Assembly (NCBI GenBank): GCA_038327685.1
Contig: JBBQLH010000001.1
Location: forward strand, 1 to 64,000
Source of the DNA: DASQFQ01 sp038327685
Lineage (GTDB): Bacteria; Actinomycetota; Thermoleophilia; Solirubrobacterales; Solirubrobacteraceae
DNA length: 64,000 nt
Reading direction: 5' to 3'
Shown here one piece after another: positions 14,917 through 22,217 of this stretch; the stretch's first letter is position 1, and the number at the start of each line of letters is the position of its first letter. The notes under the pieces were generated by a model. The model searched no databases. It was not told where the DNA came from and was given only the letters and a program-made list of their open reading frames with translations. Made by a program: the position numbers and the translations under genes.

Positions 14917-15830
14917 GCGAGCCCGGCACGGCGCGATGGCGCGCGCTCGGCACCAGCGCAGCCATCGTCGTCTCCGACCGGGGCGCGCTGGCCGCCGCGC
15001 GAGCGGCGGTCGAGGCCGAGCTCGCCGCCGTCGATCTCGCCTGCAGCCGCTTCCGCTCCGACTCCGACCTCTCGCGCCTCAACGCAGGGGCCGGCCGGCC
15101 CGTGCGCGTCGGCGCGCTGCTGCTCGAGGCGATCGCCGTCGCGCTGCGGGCGGCGGCCCTCACCGACGGGATCGTCGATCCGACGATCGGGCGGGCGCTG
15201 ATCCTCGCCGGCTACGACCGTGACTTCGCGACGCTCGCGCACGCCCGCAGCCGTCTCGTCGCCACGCGGGTCGAGGGCTGGCAGACGGTCTCGGTCGACC
15301 TCGCCCGGAGCGAAGCCCGGCTCCCCAGAGAGGTTCGCCTCGACCTCGGCGCGACGGCGAAGGCGCTCGCCGCCGACCGCGCCGCGTCGGCGGCGGCCGC
15401 CGCCGCTCCCGGCGCGGGGGTGCTGGTCAACCTCGGCGGCGACATCGCGGTGGCCGGCCCGGCGCCCGCGGGCGGCTGGGCCGTGCGCGTGGCCGACGAC
15501 CATCGGGCACCGCCGGACGCGCCGGGGCAGACGCTCGCGATCAGCACCGGGGGCCTCGCCACCTCGAGCACGACCGTGCGGCGCTGGGGCCCGGACGCGC
15601 ATCACATCATCGATCCGCGGACCGGTCTGCCGGCCGACTCGCCGTGGCGCACCGTCAGCGTCGCCGCTGACAGTTGCGTGGACGCCAACATCGCCAGCAC
15701 CGCCGCCATCGTGCTCGGCGACGACGCCCCGGGCTGGCTCGAGGCCCGCGACCTCCCGGCCCGGCTCGTCGATCACGAGGGCGCGACGCTCGCGCTCGCC
15801 GAGTGGCCCCGGGAGCGCGCGGCGGCATGA
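14913..15830 (+). CDS. apbE: FAD:protein FMN transferase (ApbE)
   Basis: ApbE covalently attaches FMN, taken from FAD, to Thr or Ser residues of extracytoplasmic redox proteins. The 305-residue frame from GTG 14913 contains RWRALGTSAAIVVSD at the start, the family motifs SRFRSDSDLSRLNA and LDLGATAKALAADRA, LVNLGGDIAVAG, and HHIIDPRTGLPAD near residues 229-241. There is no signal peptide or lipobox; if it works outside the membrane, export is not obvious, and actinobacterial ApbEs without leaders are known. It lies between the small tailed protein and the ferric-reductase-like protein with 4-nt overlaps on both sides. Confidence 0.9.
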   Translation: MSEPGTARWRALGTSAAIVVSDRGALAAARAAVEAELAAVDLACSRFRSDSDLSRLNAGAGRPVRVGALLLEAIAVALRAAALTDGIVDPTIGRALILAGYDRDFATLAHARSRLVATRVEGWQTVSVDLARSEARLPREVRLDLGATAKALAADRAASAAAAAAPGAGVLVNLGGDIAVAGPAPAGGWAVRVADDHRAPPDAPGQTLAISTGGLATSSTTVRRWGPDAHHIIDPRTGLPADSPWRTVSVAADSCVDANIASTAAIVLGDDAPGWLEARDLPARLVDHEGATLALAEWPRERAAA

Positions 15831-16912
15831 TCGCCGCCGCCCACGGACCGTCGGCGCTCTGGTACGCCACGCGCGGCACCGGCGCGATCGCGCTCGTGCT
15901 GCTGACGATCTCCGTCGTCCTCGGCGTCGGCGAGCTGCGGGCATGGCGGCCGGCGGGCGCCCCTCGCTTCGCGGTCGCGGCGATGCACCGCACGGTGTCG
16001 CTGCTCGCCGTCGCCCTGCTCGCCGTCCACATCGTCACGACGCTGCTGGACCCGTTCCCGCACATCGGCGTCCTCAACGCGGTCGTCCCCTTCGAGACGG
16101 ACTATCGCTCGCTGTGGATGGGCTTGGGGACCATCGCCTCCGACCTGCTGGTGGCGCTGGTGCTGACGAGCCTCGTCCGCCGCCGGCTCGGCTATCGGGT
16201 CTGGCGCGGGGTGCACGGGTTCGCCTACGCATGCTGGCCGGTGGCGCTGCTGCACGGGATCGGAGCGGGCTCGGACACCCGGACGACGTGGATGCTCGTG
16301 CTCACCCTCGCGTGCGTCGGCGCGGTCTGGGTCGCGGTCGCCGCGCGGCTGGCGGCGCCGGAGACGCCCCAGCGGGTGCGCATCGGCGCCGGGGCCGTCA
16401 CGGTGCTGGCAGCGCTCGCGCTCGGGATCTGGCTGCCGCAGGGGCCGCTGGCGCGGGGCTGGGCGCGCCGCGCCGGGACGCCCGCGCACGTCGTGGCGGC
16501 CTTCGCTCCCCCCGCGCGCGCCGCGAGCAGGCTCGCGCCGGCGGCCGACGCGCTGGCCCGCCCGTTCTCCGCGACCCTGGCCGGTCGCGTGAACAACGGG
16601 ACCAGCGCCGCCGGCCTCGGCGTCACTGACCTCCGGATGCGGCTCGAGGGCGGGCCCCGCGGCGTCCTGCGCCTGCGCCTCGGAGGGCAGGCCCTGCCCG
16701 GCGGCGGGCTGCAGATGGAGCGCAGCGCGGTCACGCTGGGCCCTCCGCATGACCCGGCGCGCTATAGCGGCCGCGTCCAGACCCTGCGCGCCAACGTCCT
16801 CTCGGCGCTCGTCGGCTCGGCGGACGGCCACGCCGTCCGCCTCACGGTCGCGCTGACGCTGCGCGGCGGCAGCGTCGCCGGGCAGGTCCGGGGAACGCCG
16901 GTGGGCGCATGA
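15827..16912 (+). CDS. Ferric-reductase-like haem membrane protein with extracytoplasmic C-terminal domain
   Basis: The 361-residue protein begins with five to six membrane helices. Histidines in AAMHRTVSLLAVALLAVHIV and in WRGVHGFAYACWPVALLHGI fit bis-haem ligation of the ferric-reductase-like (FRD/YedZ) fold. After another helix (LGIWLPQGPL) comes a soluble domain of about 130 residues, beta-rich, with LAGRVNNGTSAAGLGVTDL. I do not see a clear FMN-binding S/T-G-A-T motif in it. In the operon it would carry electrons from the cytosolic NuoF-like/ferredoxin pair outward. Confidence 0.75.
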   Translation: MIAAAHGPSALWYATRGTGAIALVLLTISVVLGVGELRAWRPAGAPRFAVAAMHRTVSLLAVALLAVHIVTTLLDPFPHIGVLNAVVPFETDYRSLWMGLGTIASDLLVALVLTSLVRRRLGYRVWRGVHGFAYACWPVALLHGIGAGSDTRTTWMLVLTLACVGAVWVAVAARLAAPETPQRVRIGAGAVTVLAALALGIWLPQGPLARGWARRAGTPAHVVAAFAPPARAASRLAPAADALARPFSATLAGRVNNGTSAAGLGVTDLRMRLEGGPRGVLRLRLGGQALPGGGLQMERSAVTLGPPHDPARYSGRVQTLRANVLSALVGSADGHAVRLTVALTLRGGSVAGQVRGTPVGA

Positions 16913-18147
16913 CCCTCCCCCGCCTGCTGGCCGGCACGCGCGAGGATCGCCCGCTCTCGCTGGTCGAGCATCTGGAGTTGCACGGGCCGGGCCCGCCGGA
17001 CGGCCCGCATCTGATCGAGACGGTCGAGCGTGCCGGGCTGCGCGGCCGCGGCGGCGCGTCGTTCCCGGTCGCGGTCAAGCTCCGCAGCGTGGCGCGCCGG
17101 CGCGGCCCGCGAGCGCTGCTCGTCAACGCCGCCGAGGGCGAGCCGATGAGCGCCAAGGACGCCGTGCTCCTGCAGTCGGCGCCGCATCTCGTCCTCGACG
17201 GCGCGATGGCGGCCGCGGCCGCGGTCGGGGCGCGGTCGGTGGTGATCGCCATTCCCGACGACGCGGAGGCGACGCGCGACGCGCTGCGCCACGCGATCGG
17301 CGAGCGGGCGGCGAACCGCCGGCTGACGGTCGCCGACGTGCCCGTCGCCTACCTCGCGGGCGAGGAGAGCGCGCTGATCGCGCACCTCGACGGCGGGCCG
17401 CTCAAGCCGACCGTCGTGCCCCCTCTCCCCGCCGAGCGCGGCCTGCGCCGGCGCCCGACGCTCGTCCAGAACCCGGAGACACTCGCCCATCTCGCGCTGA
17501 TCGCGCGCCACGGCCCGGAGTGGTTCCGGGAGACCGGGACGCACGCGCATCCCGGCTCCGCCCTGATCACGGTGTCCGGCGCGATCGGCTGGCCCGGGGT
17601 CCGGGAGATCGCGTGCGGAGCGCCGCTCGCGTCGGTGCTGGACGGTGCGCTCGAGCCGTTGCGCGCGGTCCTCGTCGGCGGCTGCCACGGCGTCTGGATC
17701 GCGGGCGAGGAGATCGAGGCGACCACGCTCGACGACATCGGGCTCGCGCGCCACGGCGGCCGCCTCGGCGCCGGCGTGGTCGTCGCGCTCGGACGCTCGG
17801 CGTGCCCGGCGCAGGAGCTGGCCCGGACCGTCGGCTATCTCGCCGAGCAGAGCGCCGGCCAGTGCGGCCCCTGCCGCAACGGCCTGCCGGCCCTCGCGGA
17901 CCTGCTCGCGGCGATGGTGGCCGGGCGGGCGCCGCGGGACTCCCGCCGGCGGCTCGAGCGCTGGAGCCGCGACCTCATCGGCCGCGGCGCCTGCCACCTC
18001 CCCGACGGCAGCGTCCGCCTGCTCGAGAGCGGGCTCCGCGTGTTCGCCGCCGAGCTCGCCGATCACGAGCGGGAGGGTCCCTGCCTCGCCTGCCGGCGCA
18101 ACCCGACGCTGTCCTTCACCCGCGCCCGGTGGAACGTCGCGGCGTGA
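16909..18147 (+). CDS. NuoF/RnfC-like NAD(P)H-dependent flavo-iron-sulfur protein
   Basis: The 412-residue cytosolic protein resembles the 51-kDa subunit of complex I. The FMN/NADH region has LRGRGGASFPVAVKLRSVA (residues 44-62) and NAAEGEPMSAKDAVLL. An SLBB-like part follows, then the iron-sulfur region SAGQCGPCRNGLPAL and GRGACHLPDGSVRL. The usual NuoF cluster has four Cys (CxxCxxC plus one); here I see C-x-x-C and one downstream Cys, with more Cys only at the very C-terminus (CLAC), so the cluster may differ. It probably takes electrons from NAD(P)H and passes them to the ferredoxin encoded next, or the reverse. Confidence 0.78.
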   Translation: MTLPRLLAGTREDRPLSLVEHLELHGPGPPDGPHLIETVERAGLRGRGGASFPVAVKLRSVARRRGPRALLVNAAEGEPMSAKDAVLLQSAPHLVLDGAMAAAAAVGARSVVIAIPDDAEATRDALRHAIGERAANRRLTVADVPVAYLAGEESALIAHLDGGPLKPTVVPPLPAERGLRRRPTLVQNPETLAHLALIARHGPEWFRETGTHAHPGSALITVSGAIGWPGVREIACGAPLASVLDGALEPLRAVLVGGCHGVWIAGEEIEATTLDDIGLARHGGRLGAGVVVALGRSACPAQELARTVGYLAEQSAGQCGPCRNGLPALADLLAAMVAGRAPRDSRRRLERWSRDLIGRGACHLPDGSVRLLESGLRVFAAELADHEREGPCLACRRNPTLSFTRARWNVAA

Positions 18148-18353
18148 CCGCGTACCTGCGCGTCGACCCGATCGCCTGCAGCGGCCACGGCCTCTGCGCC
18201 GAGCTGTTCCCGGAGTGGATCGAGCTCGACGACTGGGGCTACCCGATCGTCGATCGCGGCCCGATCCCCGAGGAGCTGCTCGTCCACGCCCGCCGCGCCG
18301 CCGACGCGTGCCCGAAGCTCGCGCTGGCGCTCCGCGCCGAGCTACTCCGATAG
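18144..18353 (+). CDS. 3Fe-4S type ferredoxin
   Basis: The 69-residue protein from GTG 18144 has Cys12, Cys18 and Cys56 in ACSGHGLCAELFPE and DACPKLAL, the three-cysteine pattern of actinobacterial [3Fe-4S] ferredoxins. It ends the redox operon, overlaps the NuoF-like gene by four bases, and overlaps the convergent histidine kinase gene by 12 bases. It is the likely soluble electron partner of the NuoF-like protein. Confidence 0.88.
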   Translation: MTAYLRVDPIACSGHGLCAELFPEWIELDDWGYPIVDRGPIPEELLVHARRAADACPKLALALRAELLR

Positions 18354-19574
18354 CCGCGGCAGGCGCAGCTCGAAGCGCGTCGGGGCGCCCTCGAGCACGC
18401 GCAGGCTGCCGTTGTCCGCCTGCGCGAGCGTGCGCGCGAGGTGCAGGCCGATCCCGGTGCCGCCGGCCCGCGACGCTCCACGCTCGAAGACGCGGCCGCG
18501 GTCCTCGGCCGACACGCCAGAGCCGCCGTCGGCGACGGTGATGCGGGCCGCGCGGGCGTCGGCGGCCACGTCGATCCGCGCCGATCCGCGGCCGTGACGG
18601 AGCGCGTTGTCGAGCAGGACGTCCAGGACCTGGCCGACCGTGCCGCGCGACGCGCGCACCAGCACGTTCTTCTCAGCGACCACCTCGAGCGTGCGCCGCG
18701 ACTCGGCGAAGACCGGCTTCCAGCGCGCCGCGTGCTCGTGCGCCACGGTCCCCAGATTGACGGTGACGGCGGTGCCCGCGCTGGCCTGACGGGCGTGGGC
18801 GAGCAGGTCGGCGATCGTGGCCTCGAGCCGGTCGGTCTCGCTCAGCGCCGCCTCGAGCTCGCGCGCCCGCGCCTTGTCCTCACGGGCGCCGCCCGCCCCT
18901 TCGAGCCGCAGCCGCAGCGCGGTCAGCGGCGTCCTCAGCTGGTGCGAGACGTTGGCCGAGAACTCGCGCTCGCGCGCCACGAGCTCGGCGATCCGGCCGG
19001 CGCTCGAGTCGAGCCCCTGCGCGATGGCGTCGATCTCGGGCACACCGAAGCGCCCGGCGCGGATCGAGAAGTCGCCGTCTCCGAGCTGCGCCGAGCGGCG
19101 CGCGATCGCCTCCAGCGGCCGGGCGAGCCTGCGCGCCTGCAACGCCGCGAGCGCGACCGCGGTCAGCACGCCGCCGAGGCTGAGGGCCGCGATCAGCAGC
19201 CACGCTCGCCGGACGCGCGCGCTCAGCTCCCCGATCGGCGCCTCGGCGATCACCGACCCGCCGAGCGCCGCTCCGGCGTGGACCCGCAGCGACTCGCCGA
19301 TCGGCCGGCCCGTCGTGATCCGGCGCCCGCTGCGCGTCGTGACCGTGATGTGATGCGCCCGCGGCGCGAAGCGGCGCAGCAGCGCCGGGCTGACCGCCTG
19401 GTGCCGCTCGAGGCGGTCGTCGATGGCACCGGTGACGGCGTCGGCCTCGTGCTCCAGCCGGCTCGTCGAGTCCTGTCGCAGGCGGGCCGCGTCCACGGCG
19501 CCCAGCGGGACGCCCAGCACGATCACCGCCGCCAGGGCGATCAGCGCGGTCGAGAGGATCAGGCGGCGGCGCAT
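18342..19574 (-). CDS. Sensor histidine kinase (HAMP, HisKA, HATPase)
   Basis: From ATG 19574 the protein has 410 residues with two membrane helices (after MRRRLILS and around LLIAALSLGGVLTAVALAAL) flanking a short sensor loop of about 100 residues. A HAMP domain with RRLARPLEAIARRSAQLGDG follows, then the phospho-acceptor box EFSANVSHQLRTPLTALRLR, the N-box LDNALRHGRG, G1 VADGGSGVS, and the G2 region GGTGIGLHLAR. Its start lies 8 bases behind the response-regulator stop. It faces the redox operon tail to tail, which suggests but does not prove control of it. Confidence 0.9.
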   Translation of the reverse strand: MRRRLILSTALIALAAVIVLGVPLGAVDAARLRQDSTSRLEHEADAVTGAIDDRLERHQAVSPALLRRFAPRAHHITVTTRSGRRITTGRPIGESLRVHAGAALGGSVIAEAPIGELSARVRRAWLLIAALSLGGVLTAVALAALQARRLARPLEAIARRSAQLGDGDFSIRAGRFGVPEIDAIAQGLDSSAGRIAELVAREREFSANVSHQLRTPLTALRLRLEGAGGAREDKARARELEAALSETDRLEATIADLLAHARQASAGTAVTVNLGTVAHEHAARWKPVFAESRRTLEVVAEKNVLVRASRGTVGQVLDVLLDNALRHGRGSARIDVAADARAARITVADGGSGVSAEDRGRVFERGASRAGGTGIGLHLARTLAQADNGSLRVLEGAPTRFELRLPRLSE

Positions 19575-19581
19575 CGACCCC

Positions 19582-20247
19582 TCAGGGCTCGAACCGGAGC
19601 CCGACGCCACGGACCGTGATCAGGAGGCGAGGATCCTCGGCGTCGTCGCCGAGCTTGCGCCGCAGCCAGGAGACGTGCATGTCGAGCGTCTTCGTGGACC
19701 CGAACCAGTTCTCGTCCCACACCTCGGCCATGATGCGCTCGCGGGTCACGACGCGGCCGGCCTCGCGCACGAGCAGCGCGAGCAGGTCGAACTCCTTCGG
19801 CGAGAGCTCGAGCTCCGTCTCCCCCTGCGACGCCCGGCGCGACGCGACGTCCACGCTGACGCCCGCGGCCTGGAACTGCTCGGCGGTCGTCCGGCGCAGC
19901 TGCGAGCGCACGCGGGCCAGCAGCTCGGCGAGCCGGAACGGCTTGGTGATGTAGTCGTCCGCGCCGGCGTCGAGGCCGCCGACGGCGTCCATCTCGCCGT
20001 CCTGCGCGGTGAGGATGACGATCGGAACCGCCGGGCGGCTCTCGCGGACGCGCTGGCAGACCTCGAGGCCTTCCACCCCGGGCAGCCCGATGTCGAGGAT
20101 CAGCAGGTCATGGACGCCGTCGACGCCTGACGCGATCGCGTCCGGCCCGGTGGCCACGGCATCCACCTCGTAGCCCTCGCGCTCAAGGGCGCGGACCAGC
20201 GGCACGCGAATGCCCTCGTCGTCCTCCGCGAGCAGGATCAGAGCCAC
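19582..20247 (-). CDS. OmpR-family response regulator
   Basis: The 221-residue protein has a receiver domain with acidic pair EDDE near residue 8, phosphorylated Asp in LLILDIGLPG, Thr in VILTAQDG and Lys in YITKPFRL, then a winged-helix domain ending ITVRGVGLRFEP. It is transcribed first, before its kinase. GTG 20247 is preceded at 6 bases by a -10 TACCAT, and that by a perfect inverted repeat at 20256-20278, a candidate autoregulation site. Confidence 0.92.
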   Translation of the reverse strand: MALILLAEDDEGIRVPLVRALEREGYEVDAVATGPDAIASGVDGVHDLLILDIGLPGVEGLEVCQRVRESRPAVPIVILTAQDGEMDAVGGLDAGADDYITKPFRLAELLARVRSQLRRTTAEQFQAAGVSVDVASRRASQGETELELSPKEFDLLALLVREAGRVVTRERIMAEVWDENWFGSTKTLDMHVSWLRRKLGDDAEDPRLLITVRGVGLRFEP

Positions 20248-20253
20248 GGCCCG

Positions 20254-20259
20254 ATGGTA
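20254..20259 (-). promoter_or_regulatory. -10 hexamer of the response-regulator gene
   Basis: TACCAT on the minus strand ends six bases before GTG 20247, indicating a leaderless or near-leaderless transcript. Confidence 0.45.
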
Positions 20260-20278
20260 CGGAGCCGCGGTCCGTACC
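20256..20278. promoter_or_regulatory. Inverted repeat upstream of the response regulator
   Basis: GGTACGGA (20256-20263) and TCCGTACC (20271-20278) are perfect complements around a 7-nt spacer. The repeat overlaps the predicted -10, so it could be an operator; OmpR regulators more often use direct repeats, so another binder is possible. Confidence 0.5.
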
Positions 20279-20293
20279 TATAGCCGGCCCGGC

Positions 20294-20404
20294 ATGCCAC
20301 TGCAGTTCTCTGAACGGCGCCCCCCGGTCCCGCCGCCCGACCTCGTTCAGCGACGGCTTCTGGACGAGCTGCGCGCCGAGCGCCGCGGCCGATCGGACAC
20401 CTAA
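20294..20404 (+). other. Short open frame, 36 codons, doubtful
   Basis: ATG 20294 opens a 36-residue frame rich in Arg, Pro and Glu (LVQRRLLDELRAERRGRSD). There is no clear ribosome site. It may be the 5' remnant of the broken ATPase gene downstream. I would not call it a gene on this evidence. Confidence 0.2.
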
Positions 20405-20443
20405 GACGGGGAGTCCCCCGAAACCGGCGATTCGTCCCGTTCG

Positions 20444-20698
20444 GTGATGGAGCTCGTCGTCGACGCGGTCCGCTTCGGCTCCCCGCCGATCCAGGTCTGC
20501 GTCAGCGTCGCGGCCGATGTTCTCGTGCTCGAGGTCAGCGACGAGGGGAAGGGCCGTCCGCGCCGCCGGGTGCCCGCGGAGGACGGCAGCATCGGCCTCA
20601 ACCTCGCGTCCCTCCCGGCGGACAGAGCCGAGATCGAGGCGGGCCGCTCCTGCGTCAGCTGCGAGTTCGGAACCTCTGGCGGCCCGGCGGACGTATAG
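20444..20698 (+). pseudogene. Truncated anti-sigma-type ATPase (HATPase_c_2)
   Basis: The 84-codon frame starts at the N-box (MELVVDAVRFG, normally ELV-T-NAVRH-G), continues VCVSVAADVLVLEVSDEGKG with a recognisable G1-like D-E-G-K-G, and ends CVSCEFGT. The first 50 residues of the fold are missing, the N-box Asn is changed to Asp, and the G2 glycine-rich lid is degenerate. Compared with the 126-residue homologue at 6851 it looks decayed and is unlikely to bind ATP. Confidence 0.5.
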
Positions 20699-20725
20699 GG
20701 ACATACCCGATGCCGGAGGGATCCC

Positions 20726-21703
20726 ATGCCCCGCATTCTCATTGCCATCCTCGCGCTAGCGCTGTTCGCCGTGCCCGCACGCGCGGCCGGGGGACCGGCC
20801 GCCGGGATTGACGCCGGCCCCACCGGGGTCACGGCGCCCGGCGCGGCCGGCCGGTACGTGACACTGCCCACGGGGCACGGCACGCTGCTCGCGCGGATCC
20901 GCCGCGACGGCGGTCAGATCGACGGCTGGCGGCTGCTGCGGCGGTCGCTGGTGGTCCCGGCCGTCGCCTACGACGGCACGGCGACCGGACTCTCCGCCGA
21001 CGGCCGCACGCTCGTCCTCGCCGCGCCTCGCGTCGGCTATCCGCGGCGACACAGCGGCTTCGCGGTGCTCGACGCTCGGCGGCTGCGGCCGCGCTTCAGC
21101 TTCCGGTTGCGGGGCGACTTCACGCTCGACGCGGTGTCACCCGACGGGCAGCGGCTCTTCCTCATCGAGCAGACCTCGCCCCGCGACCTGACCCGCTACG
21201 CCGTCCGCGCCTATGACGTCGCGGCACGGCGGCTGGAGTCCCGGCCGGTCGTCGACCCGGCGGACGCGGAGGAGCCGATGCGCGGCAGCCCGATCGCGCG
21301 CGCCTCGAGCGCCGACGGGCGCTGGGCCTACACGCTCTACGACGGCAACGGCAAGCACCCCTTCGTTCACGCGCTCGACACCGCCGCGGCCAGGGCGAAA
21401 TGCGTCGACCTCGACCAGCTGGCCGGCCGCGAGGACCTCCCAGGCCTTCACCTGACGGTCGGGCCGGCCGGGAGCGTCGTCGTCAGCGAGCCGAGCGGCC
21501 GGCGGCCGGTGCTCGTGGTCGACCCGCGCAGCTTCGCCGTCCGCGAGCCGGCGGCGGCGCGGCCGAGCACGCCCCGCCGCGCGCAGAGGGACGCCGGGCC
21601 ACCGTGGCTGCTGCTCCTCGGCGCCGCCGGCCTCGTCGCGCTGCTCGCCGCCGCAGGGCTGGCCGCCCGCCGCAGTCGCGCGAGCGCGCCCCTGGCGAGC
21701 TGA
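20726..21703 (+). CDS. Secreted, C-terminally anchored protein, propeller-like, unknown function
   Basis: The 325-residue protein follows a good ribosome site (GGAGGG, 7 bases before ATG). It has a signal peptide (RILIAILALALFAVPARA), a body with repeated beta-strand units such as TGLSADGRTLVLAAP, DAVSPDGQRLFLIEQ and ASSADGRWAYTLYDG, and a C-terminal helix (PWLLLLGAAGLVALLAAAGL) with an Arg-rich end. The S-x-D-G-x-x-L/A units are typical of beta-propeller blades. It is probably on the outer face of the membrane. No enzyme motif is visible. Confidence 0.75.
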   Translation: MPRILIAILALALFAVPARAAGGPAAGIDAGPTGVTAPGAAGRYVTLPTGHGTLLARIRRDGGQIDGWRLLRRSLVVPAVAYDGTATGLSADGRTLVLAAPRVGYPRRHSGFAVLDARRLRPRFSFRLRGDFTLDAVSPDGQRLFLIEQTSPRDLTRYAVRAYDVAARRLESRPVVDPADAEEPMRGSPIARASSADGRWAYTLYDGNGKHPFVHALDTAAARAKCVDLDQLAGREDLPGLHLTVGPAGSVVVSEPSGRRPVLVVDPRSFAVREPAAARPSTPRRAQRDAGPPWLLLLGAAGLVALLAAAGLAARRSRASAPLAS

Positions 21704-21710
21704 CCCAAGC

Positions 21711-21739
21711 TCTCACCGGATTCTCAGCCGTTTCGCAGG
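21711..21739. promoter_or_regulatory. Three 11-nt-phased repeats before the gene at 21784
   Basis: TCTCACC, TCTCAGC and TCGCAGG start at 21711, 21722 and 21733, exactly 11 bp apart. One-turn phasing of imperfect direct repeats is the usual form of OmpR/PhoB-type operators. The downstream small secreted gene is the likely target. Confidence 0.5.
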
Positions 21740-21783
21740 CTCGCGCGGTGTGATGCGAACTCGGTTCCACCGGAAGGAGTCAG

Positions 21784-22161
21784 ATGAAGAAGAAGCTGCT
21801 GTACGTGATGGCTGCCGCTTGCCTGATAGTGGGAGGCGCGCTGAGCGGGACGCTGCTGTCCGCCGGCGCGGCGACCAAGAGCAAGTCGAGCTCGTCGCAG
21901 TCGAAGGGCGCGTTCAAGTCGAACGAGGACGCGACGCATGAGAAGGGCGAGTCGGCGGCGCGCGAGAAGGCCGAGGACTCCGGGCAGATGCCGCCCGGTG
22001 GGCCAGGAGAGCGCGGCGGCGCGGACGGGCACTTCAAGCCCAACACCGACCCTGCGCACGAGAAGGCCGAGAGCCCAGAGCGCGCGGCCCAGGAGAAGCA
22101 GTGGGAGTCCCAGGGCGGATCGTCCGCGACGCCCCCCGCGAGCAGCTCCAGCCAGCAGTGA
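21784..22161 (+). CDS. Small secreted protein with an internal repeat
   Basis: A strong ribosome site (GGAAGGAG) precedes ATG 21784. The 125-residue product has a signal peptide (LLYVMAAACLIVGGALSGTL) and a hydrophilic, Ser/Glu/Gly-rich body without Cys. Two units share the pattern F-K-x-N-x-D-x-x-H-E-K-x-E-S (FKSNEDATHEKGES and FKPNTDPAHEKAES). The pattern suggests a disordered, possibly metal- or wall-interacting exported protein. The function is not known to me. Confidence 0.75.
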   Translation: MKKKLLYVMAAACLIVGGALSGTLLSAGAATKSKSSSSQSKGAFKSNEDATHEKGESAAREKAEDSGQMPPGGPGERGGADGHFKPNTDPAHEKAESPERAAQEKQWESQGGSSATPPASSSSQQ

Positions 22162-22174
22162 CACGCTGATCGAA

Positions 22175-22204
22175 CGCGCGCCGCCGCCAGGCCGGCGGCG
22201 CGCG
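22175..22204. terminator. Bidirectional hairpin between convergent genes
   Basis: A perfect 12-bp stem pairs 22175-22186 with 22193-22204 around the loop CCAGGC. It lies between the ends of the small secreted gene (22161) and the phosphatase-fold gene (22218). There is no U-tract, as is common in high-GC actinobacteria. Confidence 0.7.
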
Positions 22205-22217
22205 GGCGGTCACGCCG

